Below are positions 10,244-19,361 of a DNA stretch of 24,601 nucleotides, one piece after another. The notes beneath the pieces are model-generated. The model had not been told where the DNA came from, ran no database searches, and saw only the letters and a program-made list of their open reading frames with translations. Every line of letters starts with the position of its first letter. Within the stretch, counting starts at the first letter, position 1. Origin of the DNA: Plantago elongata (Eukaryota > Streptophyta > Magnoliopsida > Lamiales > Plantaginaceae). Both the position numbers and the translations under genes were made by a program. The stretch is from contig JAYMSP010002389.1 of assembly GCA_036897095.1 (NCBI GenBank), forward strand, positions 1-24,601, given 5' to 3'.

Positions 10244-10800
10244 ACCACCTCAATTGGGTTTCAGTGCTTCATAATATCATCAAAGTTGTTTATAAACTGC
10301 ACTTCGAATTATATGGTGGCTCACATATCAATATGTCTATCTTTAGAATATTTTATACCATACTTCCACACTGAGAAACTAACAGGTAGATAAGTTCTTA
10401 TAAATTGTTTCAAGATACACAATTTTATAAATGATATAATTTCAAAGTTTTAATGATATAACACAATAGTCGCGTGAAGAAAATCAAATTGGGTTTCAAT
10501 TCGGATGACTTTTAGTACAAATCTCATCCAAGTAAACATGCCCACTCTCATCTATCTACCGTGTGTATTCACGCATAACATCACAGCCGTCAGATCTAAC
10601 TTCAAACAACATCTCAACCATTCAGATCTAAGCTTCTCTTTCTTCTTCCTCTCATCCGTTTTTTCTTCTTCTCTTCTCAAAATACTCTCTCTCTCTCTCC
10701 CTCCCTCCTCTATCTCCTTTCCACCAAGAAGAAAAATTCATCTCATCAATAATTAACAAAGAAATAGATGAAACAATCCATATCATATTAGAGATCTCAA
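10244..10800 (+). promoter_or_regulatory. Promoter/5' leader-like stretch of the LRR pseudogene
   Basis: The CACTA end is followed by AT-rich sequence, and from about 10610 by a pyrimidine-rich stretch (TTCTCTTTCTTCTTCC and a CT run) typical of plant 5' leaders. The 83-residue open frame here is mainly a translation of this CT-rich leader. The motif AATTGGGTTTCA occurs at 10251 and again at 10489. Assignment as the old promoter and leader of the downstream pseudogene is an inference from position. Confidence 0.35.
10684..10707. repeat. CT-rich microsatellite
   Basis: A (CT)n run passes into CCCTCCCTCC. Such tracts are frequent in plant 5' leaders. Confidence 0.8.
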
Positions 10801-10846
10801 AGTGAGCTTCATATTGATATAAATCATTTTGGGATTCGAGGTGAGG

Positions 10847-11254
10847 ACGATATTGATCGGAAAACTGCCCGGATTTGGCTGTCGAAATTGACGGCGATAT
10901 TGAAATTCGAGGTAATCTCTAGGAGATTCTCGCGATCAAGATTATATATGCTTGGTTTGATGAACTCCGCGATTGGGAATTTGAATTTGAGTAGGAATGG
11001 ACTTGATGGATATATAGTTATATACATACCAGATGCGTTTGGGTGAGGTCGTATTTTACGGTGATGAATTTGTCATATAATAAGCTGAGAAGGAGGATCC
11101 CGAAATCGATATAGTCGGCTTCGTTTATCGGGCATTTGGATGTGAGCCATAACCATCTGTGTGTAGCAATTCCGGCGGGTTCGCAGTTTGATCACCTTGA
11201 AGCTTCTCCGTTTGAGAGCAATGATTCTGCGGAAAGCCGCTAAGAGCTTGCTAA
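10847..11254 (+). pseudogene. DRT100-like leucine-rich-repeat protein, 3' remnant
   Basis: Segments recognisable as the end of plant DRT100-type extracellular LRR proteins occur in order: MNSAIGNLNLSRNGLDGYI, PDAFG, MNLSYNKLRRRIPKSI, SASFIGHLDVSHNHL, AIPAGSQFDHLEASPFESND and, in another frame, CGKPLRAC followed by TAA at 11252. In intact relatives the last LRRs are followed by a Cys-flanked cap ending (C)LCGKPLRAC. Here there is an in-frame stop between KSI and SAS, a frameshift near PDAFG, and a few bases lost just before the final CGKPLRAC. The N-terminal signal peptide, cap and most LRRs (over 200 residues) are missing although leader-like sequence is kept upstream. The function of intact members is unsettled. 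Confidence 0.85.
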
Positions 11255-12086
11255 TCATAAGATGATGATCATGATTATGACGATGACATTTGCTGTGTAT
11301 CACTTAATATGATGATGATGATATAATGTAATTTGCTGTGTTAAAACATTAAAGTGTGGAACCATTGGGAGCATGATACTAATGTTTTAGAACAGTTCAA
11401 GATATTATTTAAGATTATACTTATGAAGATAGTTAATTTGTAGAGTTTTTATGTCACTTAAATGACTGTTTGGATGGGATTTTGGTAAAATTGTGTTTGG
11501 AATGAAATTGAAATGAAGTATTTAAAGTGTATTTTAGGCTAAATTACTGTTTATCGAGTCAAATGAAATATTTAAATGCTTGATCAATCCGCCCCTAAGA
11601 CTTTGTTCGAATGAATTAAATATAACAGTATTGCTGCAAATTAGTGTGGTTCACTGACTTGGTGATTTCTGTATAATAGTTTTTGTAGCATCTCATTCAT
11701 TAAACAAATCATTCATTCCCACATTATTTGGTTTTCATCACATTACCAATTTCCTTCTAAATTAAAAAAGAAAATCTATAAACAAAGATAAAAGAAAAAA
11801 TGTAATGCGATAACACAGTTAGCTTCTTCTGATCTGAACAATGGTAGAAAGATTCCCTCATACGTCTTTGGAAATTCAGTGTATATTACATTTGGACTAG
11901 CGTGTGAATAATATAACAGAATACTAGATGCGCGGATAATCCTTGAATTGAAACCCGATTTCAATATTTGCAACACAATTCCCAAGAAAACGTTGAAAAT
12001 GCCCACCACACCTACATTGGCGCGTGTCTTTAACCAGATGCCATATCAGTTGCTTTGCCATCCCAGTACACTATTATGGAGAATAC
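11255..12086. other. Intergenic, nothing identified
   Basis: AT-rich spacer with a GATGAT-rich patch near 11262-11320 and no supported gene. The minus-strand open frame at 11776-12009 shows no family features. Confidence 0.5.
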
Positions 12087-12200
12087 ACCTTCTATAATTT
12101 ATTTTTTTAAATGGCTAAACAACTCGAATTCTCGATTCATTAATTAAAGGTGAACCATCTTACCAACTGAGCTGCGTTTCGTTGTTACCTTCTATAAATT
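12087..12200 (-). mobile_element. Very short tRNA-related retroposon (SINE-like) with target duplications
   Basis: The 86-bp insert 12101-12186 is flanked by ACCTTCTATAATTT (12087-12100) and ACCTTCTATAAATT (12187-12200), 13 of 14 matching, exactly 100 bp apart. On the minus strand the insert starts with a tRNA D-arm / A-box-like CAGCTCAGTTGGTAAG. It has a B-box-like GAATTCGAGTT and ends in an A-rich tail (TTTAAAAAAAT). Head, tail and target duplications fit LINE-mediated retroposition of a tRNA or a minimal SINE. No unrelated body follows the tRNA part, so it may be a retroposed tRNA pseudogene rather than a true SINE. Confidence 0.65.
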
Positions 12201-13060
12201 CTTAATAGTTTCTTATTTTATTTCACTCACGATTAATAAAATATAAAATCTAAAAACATAATAAATATATTGTTTTATATTTTTTTCGTCTTCTACGAAT
12301 AGAGACCACGCATTATTATATTTTAACTATTTAAAATTTACGATTTTCAAACTCTAAATTGAAAATAGAAATGAAATGAAATTATTAGTTTTAACTTCTA
12401 AATAAATTAATTTATAATATGGTAAACATGTTTTAGAGTATCAAACCCTATTGATAACTACTTTGCCACGTTTGGATTGAATTCGGATAGGAAGAGATGA
12501 TTGGTGTTGGTGCTTGGATTCAAATCTAAATTTTATTCACCTCTTTTTCCAATGTTATTGATCATGGTTGATTCATTGATTGAATAATATGCACAAGTAA
12601 ATATTATCGTAAAGATTGGATTCGAAGCCCTCCATCGCTAATCTCTATCTTTGTAAAATCTACTATTTCAAATGGATTCATGGTCTAATGGCACATTGTG
12701 GAGGTTTCGTATTTTGATTGTTTTACTTTAAACTAGGAATATCACGCTTCGGTTTCGATTGAGAATAATATATTTTATAATATTATTCTTTTCTTCTATA
12801 AAAGACAACTTCTATATATTTAATCATAAGTTTACAAGTTTACATATGTATATGTAGAATTAACATGAGACAAATCAAATATAACTCAAAACACAATTGA
12901 ACATGATCAGAATACGTTTCACATGCGTAGTGTGTGACGTAATTTCTAGTATATTAATAACGGGATAAAACATTATTGAGAAATTCTTCTGAGAGTCCAA
13001 AAAGTCCTGAAAGTCCAACATAAAACGATTCGGCCGCACAATTATTATACAATAATACAC
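12201..13060. other. Intergenic, nothing identified
   Basis: Very AT-rich. A GGATTCGAAGCC (about 12617) resembles a tRNA B box and GGTCTAATGGCA (about 12684) an A box, but their order is wrong for one tRNA-like unit. No gene seen. Confidence 0.5.
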
Positions 13061-14438
13061 AATTTACAAATACACTTCAATATCTTAAGGGACCCTAGAT
13101 CACGTCTTAAATTACTTGCCACTTGACCTGAAAGATGGCAAAGGGTGGAAGAACGTGATTAAGAACGGGTCCAGAGTGGATCTATGGTGTTTCGACATCA
13201 CCCTAGTCGTATTGGGCATATTCGGATACTACCAAAAAACGAATTTAGTGTCATCAGGGTTGACGGATGTGTATACCAAACCAACACGCACCTAAGTGCG
13301 AATATCTGTAAAATAGACACTACCGAATTTTCTCATGAATTGACGACCAGTGCCAACCCAGAGATTTAGGTGGCCCTGTGCAAAATTTAATTAGGGCCTT
13401 AAATATAGTAGTAGTAGAAACTAAAATTATTCAAGATAAGTAAAATAAAAAAATATTACACCCCATGAATTGAAGCCATTAAAATTTTATATTAATATTT
13501 TATTAAATATACTGTAATATCTTTATTATCAAATCGGATGTTACTTTAAATATTAGATTAATATTTATTGATGTTAAAATTATAAGTTTATATTTTATAT
13601 TGAATATGAAATTTTAAATATAAATCTACATAACTTAAAGAGGACAACCAAGTAGATTAAAACATAAAATTAATAATATTGAAAGAATTAAGAAGAAGAA
13701 AAATGTTCAAAAAGCAAAATTAAGAAAATTAAAATGCTGAAAAACTAAAGAGACAAAATGTTTAGAAAAGAAAAAATAAGAAAACAAAAACGTTTAAAGC
13801 ATTAAGAAGAAGAGAATGTCAACAAGAGAGAAGATAAAAATGTTTAAAGAAAAGAATAAGAAGAAAAAGATGGGTAAGGGTAAAGAGCAATAATTGCGGA
13901 CATTGAGAATTGAACCAAGGACCTCCTACGATCAAAGGAGACATGCACAACCATAGTTAAAGTTAATTACGATAAAATACTAGTACAATGTCTATAATAT
14001 TCAGAAAACATAAAAAAAATTAAAGTAAATTTGAGGCTGCAAAAATAGGGGGGATTGTGTGGGAGGCCTCCCTGCACAGGGTTCAGGACCGGCCTTGTTG
14101 ACGATGGATTGTATTCTAGTATGCAACTGTTCGCGTGTTTGAGGTTCAGTTTTGGTGGTGTCGATGGGTGTGGAGTACAAATACATCGAGTTGAGAGGCG
14201 TGTTTGAGTTTTGCTTGGAGATTGTGTGCTCAATGGTGTTAAGTTATGGAATCCGTAGTTACTTGTTTTACTTGTAATTGGTTTGGAGAGCTCTACACAG
14301 TAGTGGTTTTGAACTTAATGTATGATTTAGATGATTTGTTTTCGTTTTCCTTTATAATTGTTCGTTGAGAGTATTATTTGTGTTCTTGAATCTTATTAAT
14401 AAAAACTTTAGCCGCTTCAAAAAAAATTATAAATACAC
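13061..14438 (+). mobile_element. 5'-truncated LINE 3' end, interrupted by a hAT element
   Basis: The right part (14106-14424) is a GT-rich 3' UTR-like stretch ending in AATAAAAACTTTAGCCGCTT and an A tail, the usual form of plant L1 ends. Candidate target duplications are AATTTACAAATACAC (13061-13075) and AATTATAAATACAC (14425-14438). Removing the nested hAT leaves about 600 bp, a short 5'-truncated copy. The left part (13076-13347) has no recognised coding motif, so the 5' boundary rests only on the imperfect duplication. Confidence 0.5.
13348..14097. mobile_element. Non-autonomous hAT-type element, 750 bp
   Basis: The flanks are TTGACGAC (13340-13347) and TTGACGAT (14098-14105), an 8-bp target duplication with one change, the length made by hAT transposases. 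The left end starts CAGTGCCAACCCAGA; the reverse complement of the right end starts CAAGGCCGGTCCTGA. These are imperfect terminal inverted repeats of the CAG..GGCC kind, and GGCCCTGTGC occurs just inside. The interior is AT-rich, with an A/G-rich stretch (13680-13880) and no transposase. A tRNA-like fragment may sit near 13900-13960 (GAATTGAACCAAGGACCTCC). Confidence 0.7.
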
Positions 14439-14439
14439 A

Positions 14440-15392
14440 AAAATCTACAATTTGCACACAACACCGCGCAATTAGTATACAAAAACAGTACTTTCAGGAC
14501 TCTCCAAAAACTTGAACTTTCACAAATTTTAGTAAACATTATTTTACCCGAACATAATAAATACTCCAACCGAAATCATATTAGAAAGTTACATTTTATT
14601 AGTGAACAACAAGCAAATCGAGATTTAGTACTAAACAAGCTAAACCTAAAGCGCAGTGTATCGAGTACACCTAAAACTGTATAAAATAGTTTAGGGTGTA
14701 GTCCTGACACCATGCTCAATCATATTAAGCTCGACTATATATAAATCTATTCTGGAAACCTAATCTCGAATTTAAAAGAATATGCAGCGGAAATAAACAA
14801 GACAAAGAGATAAGTTTCTAGCAGATTATATGTCTATAATCCACCGAGCCTCATGGCGAAAATATCTACTATACGAATAATGAATACAAAGAACTACTCC
14901 AGATCTATTCTAAGAATATATCTAGATGCAAAACAACTAAGAAATTGTAAAGAATCAACACTACCAAGCTACTTATCAACCTCTAAGTTTTAGGTAGGCA
15001 AAGCTTAGAAAACTTGAAGACTTATACGTGAATCTATAAACATAAACTCTCGATTGCTTCACTTATGATTTTTGTTTTCTTCTTCAATGCATGATCCTCT
15101 ATATATAATAGTGGTGAACGTCTATGTGAACATGAGAGTCCTACATTGAGTCTTGTTGTGATTCTTGATTTGTTCTTATCCCAATCGACTTCTTCTTCCT
15201 TTAGAAAACTCTAATCGAAGTACAATCCTTCTTGTATTAGACTTGCAATGCTTCATGGATTTCTGTAAGTATCTTGATGAGCTCTTGGGTATCATGTTAG
15301 TCGAATAAATGTCCAGAGCACATCAGATTTATTGTTATCTTTATTTCTTGCAGTTTGAGTCCTAATTGTCTTCTGCCTCAAGATTTTCTACA
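14440..15392 (-). mobile_element. Ty1/copia relic: LTR with primer-binding site, fossil
   Basis: On the minus strand an LTR-like segment runs from about 15392 (TGTAGAAAATCTTGAGG, preceded by a purine-rich AGATTAGGAG) to 14713 (..GAGCA). TGGTGTCAGGAC (14701-14712) follows at once, matching the tRNA-iMet primer-binding site TGGTATCAGAGC at 9 of 12 bases. A TATA box (TATTATATATAGAGG, about 15097-15111) lies in the expected position and TTTATTTCCGCTGCA near 14783-14797 is typical of copia LTR/leader sequence. Only a short decayed leader follows (14440-14700). There is no second LTR or coding region, so it is truncated and looks old. Confidence 0.55.
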
Positions 15393-15955
15393 ACTCAAAC
15401 TCCTAATCTCTGTTGACTTCGACTTGTAGATACTCTTGAATTATATTGGCCTAAAATATCTGCACACAAATATATATTTAAGGCTGTGAAAATAATTAGT
15501 GATTAGAATGAAAGTAAAAATTATATATATCAAGTGTAATAATCTGTCCAATCGTAGAGTGTATCCAGTACACTGTATCCAATATATCAACTTAACTTAT
15601 CGAATATAAGTTCTGAAAGTGTATCATATATACACCAATAAATCTCACACTTAGAATTAGTATACATAGTGTATTATGATTCCTTTAATTACCATCTCTT
15701 GAAATGAGGAAAGTTAGGAGATTATAGTTCGTAGCTATAAAGTCCAGTTGAGATGTGCATCTCGCTTTGGAGTTTTACTGCTCATAATTAGAGTTGTTAC
15801 AACTCTCACGAGGGCGACCAAAGTTACAAATATATCACACATCACATAGCATTTGCAGTTGGTTTTTGAGGTCTATTGTTGTTCAGTCCTGTAAATTGTA
15901 ATGTGAACACTACTTGTGTTCTAGTTTTTTCACTATGAAGACAAGTTCACCATGC
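15393..15955. other. Intergenic, AT-rich
   Basis: No gene seen. It holds AGTGTATCCAGTACAC (15558-15573), a near copy of 14655-14670 on the other side of the copia LTR. It probably includes outer decayed element sequence and the distal upstream region of the heat-shock gene. Confidence 0.45.
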
Positions 15956-16038
15956 TCTAGGTTTGGACTGCAGCCCAATTAATTTGCTATTTCCAATTCA
16001 AATGGGGCTATTAGAGCCCACTTCTAGGAGACAGACAG

Positions 16039-16216
16039 CCAATTTGGATAATCCTCACTACTTCTCCTCCCCATCCAAACTGAGCTAGCTAGAATATTCC
16101 AGACGTTCTAGATTCTACTCCTCCAGTCATCCTCAAATGAAACATAAAAAACCTTACTCCATTAAGGGAACGGAGGTCCATCATCAGCAAATAAATACGT
16201 TATCAGATAAATATAG
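16039..16216 (+). promoter_or_regulatory. Heat-shock promoter: CCAAT box, HSE, TATA box
   Basis: CCAAT lies at 16039-16043. A heat-shock element at 16091-16117 starts AGAATATTCCAGACGTTCTA: a perfect nGAAnnTTCn core followed by degenerate GAC/TTC/GAT units. ATAAATATAG at 16207-16216 is a good TATA box, about 80 bp before the ATG. The order and spacing fit heat-shock-factor control of the small HSP gene. The transcription start is inferred to lie near 16240. Confidence 0.7.
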
Positions 16217-16296
16217 CATATCAGTTTTCTGAAAACGCAGAGTAAGAAACAGGAAAGATAAAGTAAGCAAGCAAGAAGAGATAGTCTGTCAGTCGT

Positions 16297-16905
16297 ATGG
16301 CTCTGTTGAGTGATCCATTTAGGCGATTTCTGTACAGCCCTGCATCAGTATACCATACATCTCCAGCACTCCTTGACTGGGTGGAGTCCCCAAATTCCCA
16401 CATATTCAAAATCAACATTCCAGGTAAAACTAACAAGTAACAACATACTAATCTTGGACAAAAATCTGGTTTCGAAAGGTCATCTCATAGTTGGTAAGTG
16501 GCTTTACCTCCAATTAATTGGTCGGGTTTCGAGTCTAACTTTTAGTCGTTTCAATTCATATAAAAGTAGTACTACTGCTAGTCTACTTATCTGGTTGAAT
16601 TGAATACAGGGTATAGCAAGGAGGAGATAAAAGTGCAGGTAGAAGATGGGAACATACTGGCGATCAGAGGTGAAAGGGAGAAAGAAGAATATGGGAAATT
16701 AGAGAAAGACATGCTTTGGCACGTGGCAGAGAGGAGGTCTTTTGGAAAAGGGGATTTCTCGAGGGAGATAGAGTTGCCGGAAAATGTGAAGGTGGACCAG
16801 ATTAAGGCACAGCTTGAAAATGGTGTGCTTACGGTTGTTGTACCTAAGGATACTACTCACAAGCCTTCTAAAGTTCGGAATATCAATATTTCTAGCAAGC
16901 TCTAA
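16297..16905 (+). CDS. HSP15.7: Peroxisomal small heat-shock protein, 15.7-kDa class
   Basis: The gene has two exons, 16297-16423 and 16610-16905, joined across CCAG|GTAAAA and ACAG|GGTATA with the codon for Gly43 split. This gives 140 residues, close to the roughly 137 of Arabidopsis 15.7-kDa HSP. The N-terminus is MALLSDPFRRFLYSPA, and the alpha-crystallin domain spans about residues 30-125. Recognisable family blocks include IKVQVEDGNILAIRGE, WHVAER, GDFSREIELPENVK and NGVLTVVVPKD, with an IxI motif at 134-136. The last three residues, SKL, are a type-1 peroxisomal targeting signal, as in the family's peroxisomal member. Such proteins hold unfolding clients in oligomers during heat or oxidative stress. 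No stop or frame break is seen. The start is chosen because it gives the family N-terminus and follows a purine-rich leader. Confidence 0.93.
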
Positions 16906-17402
16906 ATCGGTCTGATCTGATCTCACAGCCTTGTTGTTGATAATAACGTACGTACTGATCTGTGATGTACTAATGGTTATTTCTCGTTATGTATTATGGT
17001 CATACTTAACTTTTCATATTTTCTCAATTGTTATGCTCTGGCTATGTCAGTTGGAGTTAATTTCGTACCCACCTAAACAGATCACAGTTAAATGCTTGTC
17101 ATTTGACATTTAACATAATCACATGTGTCCTTTTTAATTCGAAGTCATCTTCTCAATATTATAAGTTTGAAGGTCTATAATTTATTTTTTTAATAATTAA
17201 AAATTTTCAGAAATATACAAATTAAATATAATAACTTTAATAATATAATAATTCATTAAAAAATATTATATATAATAAATAATTTTAATAATTTAAAATT
17301 ACAAAAATAACATGTTTATATAAAAAAATCAAATACATAATATTTAACTAAAACGTTTAGACCAAACGTTTAAAAGTTCTACAGACACTTTTTGAAGAAC
17401 AG
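16906..17402. other. 3' UTR and AT-rich spacer
   Basis: The 3' UTR of the heat-shock gene probably lies within 16906-17120. No canonical AATAAA is obvious. 17170-17330 is extremely AT-rich and otherwise featureless. Confidence 0.5.
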
Positions 17403-17465
17403 GAAGAACCCTAATTGTATAATGAAGAACCCTAAGTTTCCATTGAAGAACCCTGCTGCTATTGA
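17403..17465. repeat. Three 21-bp-spaced GAAGAACCCT repeats
   Basis: GAAGAACCCT starts at 17403, 17424 and 17445, giving an exact 21-bp period. The first two copies continue as AACCCTAA, a telo-box-like motif. A partial GAAGAAC precedes at 17394. Confidence 0.8.
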
Positions 17466-17690
17466 TGGATGAATTTGAAGGTTTGTAAATATTCTCCAAG
17501 CAATTCAGTTTTTAATGTCAGTTGAAAATTCTCCAAAAGGTTAAAGGTTTGTTGAGAGAATTGATGTTTGTTGATATGTATTCGATTCAACTTGAACACA
17601 AATTGATGTTATGATGTTGTTTCCCTTGTCATTAGAATTCGATGGTGTGATGTTTAATATACATTTGTGATATAATCACAATTTTACGAT

Positions 17691-17752
17691 CTGAAGCTCG
17701 TTCTTCTATTAACGATATGTTCTGAAGCTCGTTCTTCCATTAACGATATGTT
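17691..17752. repeat. 31-bp tandem duplication
   Basis: Two nearly identical 31-bp units starting CTGAAGCTCGTTCTTC at 17691 and 17722 differ by one base. Confidence 0.85.
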
Positions 17753-18429
17753 CTTACGTTAATTTGATATTCGATTGCCACGCGACAATAGAATAATTGA
17801 CACAACAACGAGCCAGGTAAGATTATTTGTTCAGTTGTTGCCGCCCAGTTTCTTGATCCATTACCCCAACATTATGGCGTAAAGTATGATTTTGTGCTAG
17901 TACATAATGTGGTAATTGTGTTGCTTCAAGACATTTGATTTATTGCTGCACTACTATTTAATAAATATGTGAACTTCGTATTAATTATATGTTATTTGAT
18001 CATGTATAGATAACACGGATGGGTACGATTTTTCTAACGATGGCATTGGAAGTTCGGATGATGAGATGTCTGATCTTGAAGGTATACCATCCGAGGGGCA
18101 CAAATTGTATCAAAATGATATGAATGGAAAGCCATTGGAAACTGAAGATGATGTTATGAAGTATGTTTTTGTTCATTGGAAGCACAAACACCAATTTTAT
18201 GTTCAATACGGACATCGAAGATGATTTGACATTAGGAGAACCCATTGAAGGAAAGATCAAGCCCGCAAGACAATGAATGTGGAATGGGAATGTGTTTATG
18301 CTGGAGAGAACGTGGTTGGCAAAGGAAAGCAACGTGTTTACAATTCTAGAGAAAGCAAGAGATGTAGATGCCAAGCAAAATTTAGGGTGGCACGTGGCTT
18401 GGATGGAGATAAGTTATATTATATTTCAT

Positions 18430-19361
18430 GGGCTTGACTAATTTTAGTACTACGTCGCACTGTACTATTGTTAGTACACCTTTTAAAATTTGACAAATGG
18501 TATATTTAAACATTAAAAATTAACTCATTAACAACTTAAATAACTTCAATACTTTTAAAACTAGAAGTGATAAAAGTTTGCAAAACACACCATCTTATTT
18601 AGTCACTTCACATATTTAACCCAGAAATAACTTCTTCTTCTCTAAAATTTATCACCACCTTCTCCTCTCTACTGACCACCGCCATCATCGGAGCTCCGAA
18701 TTTATTTTTTTAATTTTATTCCAAAGCTTCAGCCATGGAAGCTTCGGTGCTTCCATGGCGAAACAGCTCGCCTGAGCTTCCAAATCTGGAAGCGCAGGCT
18801 TCCATGACGGAACAACCACCATGTAAGAGCTTCAACCATGGCAGAAGCTATTCCGCCATGGATTGAAGCCTGAGCTTCCAGATCTGGAAGCTCAGGCTTC
18901 TGCCATTGTTGAAGCTTTAACCATGGCAGACTGTTCCACCATGGATCTTGTCGGAGCTTCCAGCTCCGGCAAGAGCTTCTATGGCAACTCGCCGCCGCCA
19001 TAGAAGTTGTTTCCGATCAATGATGACCGGAGCTCCGGTCATCTTTAATTTTTCAATTAAAATTCTTGTTTTAGATAAATAATAAATGGGTATTTTGTGT
19101 ATTTTTAATTTATGTGTGGTTGATTTTAAATTTTATTGGTTATAGTTTGTTAAGTTTAAAAAATAAGGGGTGTGTAAGTAATTAACCATATAATATTTTT
19201 TATTATTATGCGACGTAGTGCGGCGTTATTATGTGACAGTGCGACACCATGTCACATTGATAAAAAATAAAGGATTGAGATTGAATCTTGAATTGATCCA
19301 ATGGTTTAGATTGTGGTACTACCGTTAGTACAATGAGACAGTACTATTATTAGCCATGCCC
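18430..19361. mobile_element. Mutator-like MITE, 932 bp, inside the FAR1-like gene
   Basis: The flanks ATATTTCAT (18421-18429) and ATGTTTCAT (19362-19370) form a 9-bp target duplication with one change, the length typical of Mutator-like elements. The terminal inverted repeats begin GGGCTTGACTAATTTTAGTA (left) and GGGCATGGCTAATAATAGTA (right, reverse complement), 18 of the first 22 matching. Similarity continues in TGTACTA..GTAGTAC-type sequence to about 50 bp. There is no transposase. Removing it rejoins two adjacent parts of the FAR1 zinc-binding region, which confirms the borders. Confidence 0.85.
18721..18990. repeat. GC-rich array of palindromic GCTTCCA/TGGAAGC units
   Basis: In an otherwise AT-rich element, this stretch repeats blocks such as GAGCTTCCA, TGGAAGC, CAGGCTTC and CCATGGCAGA in both orientations. 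18865-18900 is a perfect 36-bp palindrome centred on AGATCT. A second imperfect one surrounds CCAAATCTGG near 18785. The open frame of 90 residues on the minus strand here is a product of these repeats. Confidence 0.85.

Noticed and set aside
13896-13965. Possible tRNA gene on the minus strand (B-box-like GGTTCAATTC, anticodon-stem-like CTCCT/AGGAG)
   Set aside because: The anticodon loop has 8 bases and no acceptor stem or proper D arm is seen; at most a decayed tRNA-like piece inside the hAT element.
16310-16603. 97-residue open frame overlapping the first HSP exon
   Set aside because: It is a shifted frame that reads through exon 1 and the intron; the +1 frame from 16297 with splicing gives the full family protein.
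18729-19001. 90-residue minus-strand open frame with repeated residues
   Set aside because: It arises from the palindromic GCTTCCA array; no protein features and no splice or start context.
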